Shown piece by piece: positions 58,141 to 64,000 of a DNA stretch of 64,000 nucleotides. Below the pieces are notes generated by a model. That model made no database searches. It was not told the origin of the DNA and saw nothing but the letters and a program-made list of their open reading frames with translations. Within the stretch, counting starts at the first letter, position 1. The number at the start of each line of letters is the position of its first letter. The translations under genes and the position numbers were made by a program. The stretch is from assembly GCA_942492735.1 (NCBI GenBank), contig OW818648.1, forward strand, positions 992,001-1,056,000. The letters run 5' to 3'. This stretch comes from Sporobacter sp942492735. GTDB taxonomy: Bacteria; Bacillota; Clostridia; Oscillospirales; Oscillospiraceae.

Positions 58141-60132
58141 TTATACCTCCATCGCCCACGAAAACCCGTCAAGAATTACATTACGGATATTCATTGCTTT
58201 ACCGGAGCAATCCCCGATTTCGTAACTTTCAGGAACTACCGACAGCAAATTCTCCACTTTTTGTTTCTCAACACTCATGCCCAGCGCATTAATGACAGTA
58301 TCCGCTGTGATTTCATGTTGAATATTGTCCTTGTCTGTATATTTAAGCCCGCTTTCCGTCATTTCCGTAATGACGGAATTAAATAAGACAGGTATTTTTA
58401 ATGTGCTGTACTTCACCGTTAAAGCCATATGAACCATACTGGATCCATCTTTCACAAAATCCTCCGGCGGAATCATATCCACCAGTGTGACGTTCTTGCC
58501 TTCTTCCGTCAGAGCAACGGCACATTCGGCTCCCGTAAGCCCAGCGCCGGCGATAATGACCGTCTTCCCGGTCATGACCTTACCGGTGTTCACATCTCCG
58601 GCCCAGAAAACATTTTTGCCGTCAATTCCCGGAATCGGGGGTTTGGCAGGAACGGCTCCAATAGCGACCAGAACGACATCCGGGCGTTCCTTTTTGATAA
58701 TTTCCGGCGTGGCTTCCACGTTTAAAACAATACGCGCGCCGCATTTCATGGTAGTTTTCACCATCCATTCTGCATACCTGCGCATGTCGTATTTAAACGG
58801 CAGCGAAGACGCCGTATGCAGCAACCCGCCAAGTTTATCCGACTTTTCATACAGCACAACCTCATGGCCGCGCTGCGAACAAATTTGGGCTGCCTCCATA
58901 CCGGCCGGTCCGCCACCGATAATCATGATTTTTTTCTTGACATTTGCGGCATGAATGCTTGGATATTCCAATTCGCGTCCAATAAACGGGTTCACAGTGC
59001 AACGTACAGGCCTGAAGTACGGCGGTTCGCTGCGGCCTCCACAGTAGGAGCATCTGATGCAGGGGCGGATTTCATCATCCCTCCCCTGCGCTGCTTTAAA
59101 AACAGTCATCGCATCGGCTAAGTTGGCTCTGCCCATCGCAATGACATCAGCTTTACCCTGGGCAATAAACGCATCGGCCTCTTCAACCGTTACGAAACTT
59201 CCGACGGCGCTCACCGGAATATCCAATACTATTTTCGCTTTTGCGGCAAATTCGGCATTGACCATATGCGGATGGTAATAAGAAGCAATCATATATTGAA
59301 GGCTAAGTTGGTATGGGAAGAAGCCGGCTGAAAAATTAACCATATCTATGTATTTCTGTGCTTCTTTCAGGAAGACGAGCAGATCGTCGATTTCCAATTC
59401 CCCGCCGGAAATTTCTTTGGGCACTCGTGACGCGCCGGAAACACGCAATTCAATTGCAATATTGTCGCCATGTGCCTCATGTATGGCCTTTAATACTTCC
59501 AAAGGAAACCTTGTCCGATTCTCTAGACTTCCGCCGTATTCATCGGTCCTTTGATTAAAGGACGGTGACAGGAACTGTGCGAGCAACCATCCATGCGCGG
59601 CGTGAATCATCACCATATCAAAGCCGGCTCTCACGCAACGACCTACAGCGTCAACGTAGTTCTGAATGACTTGCTTCATCATGGCCTTATCCATCACTTC
59701 AACCGGGTTGTCCTTGAACACCGGGTTAATATATTCCGGAAGCGGAGACGGCGAGATCGGTGATTTCCCGTTCAACAACAAGGGAAAAGCCAATGCTCCG
59801 GGATGGTTAAGCTCAATCGATGCCTTCGCACCATAACGGTGAATCTCTTCAACTAGCTCGGTGTATCTTGGGATAAAAGCATCAGAACCGATATTTGTTC
59901 CGTGAACATGGTCAGGCGAACGGTCCAGGTCAATACTGGTTTCTCCCATCGTCACCAGCGCCACTCCAGATTTGGCGATCCTTCGGGCATATGCTATCAC
60001 TTCCGGTGTTATCTGCCCTTCAACGGTCCCAAGTCCAGACATCATTGGCGGCGCCACGATGCGATTTTTTAGAGTGACCTTCCCGATCTTAATCGGCTGA
60101 AAAACGTTCTTGAACTTCGTCTGTGGATTCAT
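58141..60132 (-). CDS. Old-Yellow-Enzyme/Fe-S oxidoreductase (2,4-dienoyl-CoA reductase-like), copy 1
   Basis: The protein has 663 residues with the same three-domain plan. The TIM barrel has IHAAHGWLLAQFLSPSFNQR and TDEYGGSLENR, the cluster motif reads CIRCSYCGG and CTVNPFIG, and the nucleotide domains have IIGGGPAGMEAAQICSQRGH and IIAGAGLTGAECAVAL. The enzymes of this family include dienoyl-CoA reductase, enoate reductase and bile-acid BaiCD/BaiH. Two tandem paralogues suggest two stereochemical or substrate variants. Ferredoxin- or NADH-linked reduction of the dehydratase product would fit the context. AAAGGGGG precedes the ATG. Confidence 0.9.
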   Translation of the reverse strand: MNPQTKFKNVFQPIKIGKVTLKNRIVAPPMMSGLGTVEGQITPEVIAYARRIAKSGVALVTMGETSIDLDRSPDHVHGTNIGSDAFIPRYTELVEEIHRYGAKASIELNHPGALAFPLLLNGKSPISPSPLPEYINPVFKDNPVEVMDKAMMKQVIQNYVDAVGRCVRAGFDMVMIHAAHGWLLAQFLSPSFNQRTDEYGGSLENRTRFPLEVLKAIHEAHGDNIAIELRVSGASRVPKEISGGELEIDDLLVFLKEAQKYIDMVNFSAGFFPYQLSLQYMIASYYHPHMVNAEFAAKAKIVLDIPVSAVGSFVTVEEADAFIAQGKADVIAMGRANLADAMTVFKAAQGRDDEIRPCIRCSYCGGRSEPPYFRPVRCTVNPFIGRELEYPSIHAANVKKKIMIIGGGPAGMEAAQICSQRGHEVVLYEKSDKLGGLLHTASSLPFKYDMRRYAEWMVKTTMKCGARIVLNVEATPEIIKKERPDVVLVAIGAVPAKPPIPGIDGKNVFWAGDVNTGKVMTGKTVIIAGAGLTGAECAVALTEEGKNVTLVDMIPPEDFVKDGSSMVHMALTVKYSTLKIPVLFNSVITEMTESGLKYTDKDNIQHEITADTVINALGMSVEKQKVENLLSVVPESYEIGDCSGKAMNIRNVILDGFSWAMEV

Positions 60133-60333
60133 TGAATAACCCCCTTTAAAAACAATAATCGTGTATCTCTACTCTCACAAATTGCAAAATCACCATAAAT
60201 TTGTCTTGTTAATAAAATTATAATACAAAACACTATAAAAATCGTCATACGTAAAATTATAGTAATATGAATTTTAGGCACTTATGTTTATTCGTGTGGT
60301 TGCACAAGTGGTCACCGGTTGGGGCACAAATAA

Positions 60334-60377
60334 ATTCTGACAATAACAGCCCCAAATAAGGCTATTATTGTCAGAAT
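60334..60377 (-). terminator. Terminator of the lysR gene
   Basis: An 18-bp stem with a single mismatch (60334-60351 with 60360-60377) and an 8-base loop is followed on the minus strand by TTATTTG. It lies about 35 bp after the lysR stop. The remainder of 60133-60412 holds no gene and should contain the promoter of the OYE pair. Confidence 0.8.
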
Positions 60378-60412
60378 GCAATGATTTGGATCTGGTTCTT
60401 TTGACGAAAAGG

Positions 60413-61324
60413 CTACGGGCAAGGAGGGTCAGGTGTATCGTTATGTGAAATCATACTTAATATTGTTTGTATGAAAATAGGTATATTGGGGTTCATATCG
60501 TTTTTGCGCCAGGCAAATACAACGGCTGAGTAAACATTCGTGGGAATTCTCACGAGTTTGTTGTTGCTTTTTAGCGCAATATGATCGTCCAGCACCGCCG
60601 CACCAAACCCCATTTGTACCGCCAAAAGAACGGAGTCGATATTGGGAAGCGCAATGATTTCTGTTGGTGTAAATCCATATGCAGCGCATATGTGTTTCAA
60701 GAAGTCGCTGTTGAGTACATTATTATCTACTGACGGGACATAGAAACATTCCGAATTAAGGTCGCTTAAGGATAAATCCGGCTTGGAAGCAAGCATGTGA
60801 TCTTGAGAAATATAAGCCACATGCTGCGCATTTGTCAATGCGCTTACTTGAATATCTTGCGTGCTTCGGATGGAATAATCCAAGGTAATAATCAAATCAA
60901 ATTTTTTCGATATGAGGCCGGATACTAAAGACGCCAAATTAAGCTCTTCCAGCTTTATAAAAACATCTGGGTTATCACGCGAGAATTGATTAATGCCCAG
61001 TGTAAAATTTTTGATGTCTGCAGACTCTAATATCCCTACATTGAACATTTTTGCAAACTTAACGCCGTCAACCAGGCGGGCCTTTTCAATGACAGCGGCA
61101 AAGGCATTCTTTTCTAAGGCGATATGCTCGAGAATGATCTTCCCTGCGGGGGTCGGACTGTTGCTGTTATAGCTTCGATTCAGAAGTGTGATACCTAACT
61201 CGCGTTCAAGCAGCATAATCTGCTTGCTAATTGCTGGTTGCGTCACAAAAAGTTTTTCAGCTGCTTTTGACATACTGCCGCATTTGGCGACAGTTTCAAA
61301 ATACTGCAATTGTACAAGCGTCAT
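60413..61324 (-). CDS. LysR-family transcriptional regulator
   Basis: The protein has 303 residues. The N-terminal helix-turn-helix is typical (MTLVQLQYFETVAKCGSMSK, AAEKLFVTQPAISKQI, LLERELGITLLNRS), followed by the effector-binding domain. AAGGAAG precedes the ATG. It is divergent from the 2-hydroxyacid dehydrogenase gene. A T-N11-A box lies in the shared region, the standard place for a LysR-type regulator to act on its neighbour and on itself. The same box recurs before the dehydratase operon, so it probably controls both. Confidence 0.92.
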   Translation of the reverse strand: MTLVQLQYFETVAKCGSMSKAAEKLFVTQPAISKQIMLLERELGITLLNRSYNSNSPTPAGKIILEHIALEKNAFAAVIEKARLVDGVKFAKMFNVGILESADIKNFTLGINQFSRDNPDVFIKLEELNLASLVSGLISKKFDLIITLDYSIRSTQDIQVSALTNAQHVAYISQDHMLASKPDLSLSDLNSECFYVPSVDNNVLNSDFLKHICAAYGFTPTEIIALPNIDSVLLAVQMGFGAAVLDDHIALKSNNKLVRIPTNVYSAVVFAWRKNDMNPNIPIFIQTILSMISHNDTPDPPCP

Positions 61325-61474
61325 CTATATTCTTCCTTCCAGATAATGCGCATCAATCAGAAACCAACGCTTAACTCTTTTGCGAAGCAAGGGTTTTCTC
61401 ATGGGATTTTGAACATATCTTCGCTTTTATTTTATTACCTATTGTGCGTTTAGTCAACCCGTCAGGTCAATTCC

Positions 61475-61539
61475 ATAACCTAAAGTAATGAATTGATAGC
61501 TTTGGGTAGATTGTCTTTTAACAATAGGGTGTTTATACT
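61475..61539 (+). promoter_or_regulatory. LysR-type box B and promoter B
   Basis: Box ATAACCTAAAGTAAT is at 61475-61489. A 21-bp gap leads to TTGTCT (61511-61516), a 17-bp spacer and TATACT (61534-61539). Identical architecture and largely identical sequence occur at 42021-42085. Farther upstream both also share TTGTG(CG)TTTAGTCAA. It drives the hydroxyacid dehydrogenase operon. The rest of 61325-61639 shows no gene. Confidence 0.7.
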
Positions 61540-61639
61540 TAGCGATAGGTTGGATCAAAGGTCTCATCAACACTAAATAGTGTGGTTATTGCTTTTGATA
61601 GACGTAAATGGTTGCACCGCGAAACGATGGAGGAAGCGT

Positions 61640-62614
61640 ATGAAAGTTGCATTACTGATAGACAAATCAAATTTTGACAAATATTCTCCTAAAGTCCCTG
61701 ACGGTTGGGAGCTTATTCAACTTGGGAGCTCCGGTGCCGGCGTTGACAAGCTCGTGAATACAGGCGCTGAGGCCGTCTTGGTGGATCCTATGATTCCAGT
61801 ATCGGGAGAAATATTGTTAAAGATGCCGCAGCTGAGGATCATCCATTCCTTCGGCGTTGGATACAACAGGATTGATCTTGAAGCCGCCAAAAATGCCGGA
61901 ATTTTCGTCTGCAACAATGCCGGCGTTAACGCCGAAGCTGTCGCCGAACAGACCATATTGCTCATGCTGGCGGTTCTGCGCAAATACCATGAAGGCGAGG
62001 CAATGGTTTATTCTGCACGGCAGGGAGAATTCAAGGGGCGCTGCTTTGAAAACGGGCTGACGGAGCTTGGCGAATGCTCTGTCGGGTTGCTTGGCTTAGG
62101 CGCCATCGGTAAAGAAGTCGCGAAACGATTAGCCGCTTTTTCTTGCAGCATTTATTACTACAAGCCGCATCCCATTCCTGATCCCGAACGTTACCATGCG
62201 CAGCCCCTGAGCAGGGAGGAACTTCTGTCAACATGTGACATCATCAGCCTTCATTTACCGGTTCGTCCGGATACTGAAAAAACAATTTGTGAGGAAACCC
62301 TCCGCATGATGAAGCCGGGTGCAATTCTGATCAACACCGCCAGAGGCGAGCTTGTGGATCAAGAGGCTGTCTGCAGCGCGTTAGCAAGCGGAAGGCTGGG
62401 TGGATTTGGCGCCGACACGCTGGCGCCTGAACCCGTGCAGCCTGATAATCCGATTATTCGCCTGCCGGAGGATATCCGGGCAAAAGTAGCGCTGTCTCCG
62501 CATATTGGCGGAATTACAGCGAAAACCTTCCAGCGTTCATACGCAAAAGCGTATAAAAATATCGAGGCTGCTCTCAATGGCAAACGCCCAAACGATATTG
62601 TCAACGGAATTTAG
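61640..62614 (+). CDS. D-2-hydroxyacid dehydrogenase (NAD-dependent)
   Basis: The protein has 324 residues from the ATG at 61640 (GGAGGAAG four bases upstream; the frame is open to 61580). The Rossmann motif is VGLLGLGAIGKEVA; catalytic Arg is in INTARGELVDQ and catalytic His in LSPHIGGITAKT. HSFGVGYNRIDLEAAKNAGI and NNAGVNAEAVAEQTI are typical of this family (phosphoglycerate/lactate dehydrogenase type). It could reduce a 2-oxo acid to the (R)-2-hydroxy acid that feeds the dehydratase. First gene behind promoter B. Confidence 0.92.
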   Translation: MKVALLIDKSNFDKYSPKVPDGWELIQLGSSGAGVDKLVNTGAEAVLVDPMIPVSGEILLKMPQLRIIHSFGVGYNRIDLEAAKNAGIFVCNNAGVNAEAVAEQTILLMLAVLRKYHEGEAMVYSARQGEFKGRCFENGLTELGECSVGLLGLGAIGKEVAKRLAAFSCSIYYYKPHPIPDPERYHAQPLSREELLSTCDIISLHLPVRPDTEKTICEETLRMMKPGAILINTARGELVDQEAVCSALASGRLGGFGADTLAPEPVQPDNPIIRLPEDIRAKVALSPHIGGITAKTFQRSYAKAYKNIEAALNGKRPNDIVNGI

Positions 62615-62632
62615 AAAAAGGAGCATCTAAAA

Positions 62633-63676
62633 ATGACGAGAGTAAATCACAAAAAATACATGGACTTCTGCACGCAGGCTTGCGTGAATGCTGGGCTCAG
62701 CAAAGAAGTAGCCGATGCTACCGCCCATTATCTTGTCCGCACAGATATGTTTGGCACATACTCTCACGGCACGCTTAATCTGTTGCCTTACATGAAAAAA
62801 GTTGAAGCCGGCGGTATTATTAAGGACGCCCGTCCGGAAGTGGTATCGGAAGGCCTGGCATGGGCCGTCATCGACGGAAATAACGGCATGGGTCTCTACA
62901 ATGCCAAGGTTGCTATGGAAATCGGCATGAAAAAAGCAAAAGAAGCCGGTCTGTCGTATGTCACCGTCCGCAACAGCAGCCATTACGGCGCCTGCGGTGT
63001 GTATGCCGTGGAAGGCGCGGAAAAAGGCTTTATTACGCTGACTGCCAGCAACGTTGCAAAAACCATGACGGTTCCGGGTGGAAAAGGCGGCATTATCGGG
63101 AACTCACCTTTTTCATATGCGGTACCTTCTGGCGCGTATCCGCCCGTTTTTCTGGATATCGCGACGAGCAATATCGCGGGCATGAAAGTAAACAGAGCAA
63201 GAACCGCCGGCGAGCAGGTGCCCCCGGGCTCAATCGTCGATGAAAACGGTCTCCCGACGAACGACCCGAACACCAACTGGGCGCTGTATCCGATGGGTGG
63301 TCATAAAGGCTACGGCATTGCTTTCCTCATTGAAGTCTTAACGTCGATCATCAGCGGCGGCGTGGTCCTGGACATCCCGTTGTGGATAAAAAGTGCGCCG
63401 ACGATCTGCCCGTATAGCCAGATGTTCCAGTTTATTGATGTCGGCACGATCATGGACCCGGTTCTTTTCGGAAAACGGATGGAAGATGCGATCAAAGAGA
63501 TTTCGGAATCGCCAAAGGCCGTTGGCAGCGATCATATCTATTTGCCGGGTGAAATGGAGTGGGAACGCCATTCGAATGCCGTTACGCAGGGACTCAATCT
63601 CCCCGCTGATGTTGAAAGCAACGCACGCGAGTTGGCCGGCTGGCTGAGCCTTGACTTTGAGGCTTGTCTGGTATAA
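62633..63676 (+). CDS. Malate/L-lactate dehydrogenase-family oxidoreductase (Ldh2/YlbC type)
   Basis: The protein has 347 residues. Motifs are DMFGTYSHGTLNLLPYMKKV, VRNSSHYGACGVYA, the nucleotide-binding NSPFSYAVPSG, LDIATSNIAGMKV, and PMGGHKGYGIAFLIEVLTS. Members reduce or oxidise 2-oxo/2-hydroxy acids, ureidoglycolate or imino acids with NAD(P). With the D-specific enzyme upstream, it could form a pair that interconverts hydroxy acid enantiomers through the 2-oxo acid. AGGAG precedes the ATG; it follows the previous gene by 18 bp. Confidence 0.9.
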   Translation: MTRVNHKKYMDFCTQACVNAGLSKEVADATAHYLVRTDMFGTYSHGTLNLLPYMKKVEAGGIIKDARPEVVSEGLAWAVIDGNNGMGLYNAKVAMEIGMKKAKEAGLSYVTVRNSSHYGACGVYAVEGAEKGFITLTASNVAKTMTVPGGKGGIIGNSPFSYAVPSGAYPPVFLDIATSNIAGMKVNRARTAGEQVPPGSIVDENGLPTNDPNTNWALYPMGGHKGYGIAFLIEVLTSIISGGVVLDIPLWIKSAPTICPYSQMFQFIDVGTIMDPVLFGKRMEDAIKEISESPKAVGSDHIYLPGEMEWERHSNAVTQGLNLPADVESNARELAGWLSLDFEACLV

Positions 63677-63747
63677 CCAATATGCTCGCCTATATAAATA
63701 TTTAACATTCGGCCTGAGTGTGCTGTCTGGCAAAGGAGAATCCAACT

Positions 63748-64000
63748 ATGGCTGGCGGATTTATGGGTAAACTGCTGTTTATAAATCTTAAATATAGGAC
63801 CTGGCGCATAGAAAGTCCTAACGAGAAATACTATAGGACGTGGTTGGGCGGCTACGGCATGGCCGCCCAGATATATTATGAACGCATGAAGCCGGGAATC
63901 GATCCCCTTGGCCCTGATAACATTCTTGGCTTCGCCGCTGGTTTTTTAACCGGCACGAGAGCGCATGGGGCAGGAAGATTTCAGGTTATCGCCAAATCAC
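63748..64000 (+). CDS. Aldehyde:ferredoxin oxidoreductase, N-terminal part (3' end outside window)
   Basis: The first 84 residues are visible. MGKLLFINL followed by TWLGGYGMAAQIYYERMKPG and DPLGPDNILGFAAGFLTGTR matches the N-terminal domain of tungsten-pterin aldehyde ferredoxin oxidoreductases. These oxidise aldehydes to acids, or run in reverse, using ferredoxin. AAGGAG precedes the ATG. It is the third gene behind promoter B. The later Cys that bind the cluster are outside the window. Confidence 0.9.
   Translation, partial: MAGGFMGKLLFINLKYRTWRIESPNEKYYRTWLGGYGMAAQIYYERMKPGIDPLGPDNILGFAAGFLTGTRAHGAGRFQVIAKS

Noticed and set aside
60252..60266. A fourth LysR-type box before the Old-Yellow-Enzyme pair
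   Set aside because: It agrees with boxes A and B at about 10 of 15 positions and lacks the T-N11-A pattern.
1..64000. CRISPR arrays, rRNA genes and classical riboswitches
   Set aside because: No regularly spaced repeats, rRNA signatures or T-box/S-box motifs were seen on reading both strands.

Overview
The window looks like chromosomal DNA of an anaerobic, endospore-forming member of the Clostridia, probably Oscillospiraceae-like. This rests on gene content only. Sporulation and Gram-positive housekeeping genes are present in Firmicute order (ricT-holB; yabP-yabQ-divIC-yabR-like). So are anaerobic ferredoxin-linked enzymes: a 2-oxoacid:ferredoxin oxidoreductase, an aldehyde:ferredoxin oxidoreductase and a 2-hydroxyacyl-CoA dehydratase with its radical-type activator.

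Layout. 1-7.6 kb holds the 5' part of gltB, ricT and holB, the short form of metG, a membrane protein and an HD-domain protein. 7.8-16.3 kb is a minus-strand operon. In transcription order it encodes a P-loop ATPase, a four-subunit VorDABC-type oxidoreductase, a branched-chain aminotransferase, a LeuA-like protein with a damaged catalytic site, and a fusion of a TIM-barrel domain with an AMP-forming acyl-CoA synthetase. 16.6-24.5 kb carries a lipoprotein, prfB, a possible 38-residue protein, a NYN-LOTUS protein, a processive glycosyltransferase with a PhoP-box-like promoter, an acyl-CoA ligase and a CPBP protease. 24.6-29.5 kb is a complete branched-chain amino acid ABC transporter (livKHMGF). 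29.9-32.7 kb holds a SpoVK-like AAA ATPase and the spore/division cluster. At 32.9 kb is tRNA-Arg(CCG).

33.0 to about 41.7 kb is an integrated mobilizable island abutting the 3' end of the tRNA. It carries an integrase, an excisionase, a MOBP relaxase with MobC, a broken tnpV with tiny ORFs, a ParB-like protein, a DUF6076-like protein and an AbiE toxin-antitoxin pair with a repeat-rich operator. The right attachment site was not found by eye.

42.2-64 kb looks like a catabolic region: 2-hydroxyacyl-CoA dehydratase and activator, a family I CoA-transferase, a MerR regulator, a cupin, an SDR, a chemoreceptor, a sugar-type ABC transporter, two Old-Yellow-Enzyme/Fe-S reductases, a LysR regulator, a D-2-hydroxyacid dehydrogenase, an Ldh2-type dehydrogenase and the start of an aldehyde:ferredoxin oxidoreductase. 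Two promoters almost 20 kb apart, before the dehydratase operon and before the hydroxyacid dehydrogenase operon, are near copies of one another. Each has the same 15-bp LysR-type box (T-N11-A), the same 21-bp gap to the -35, and the same 17-bp spacer. This suggests one regulon run by the adjacent LysR protein. An oxo acid or hydroxy acid could be reduced or oxidised, activated to its CoA ester, dehydrated, reduced at the double bond, and possibly recovered through ferredoxin-linked steps. The substrate cannot be read from the sequence.
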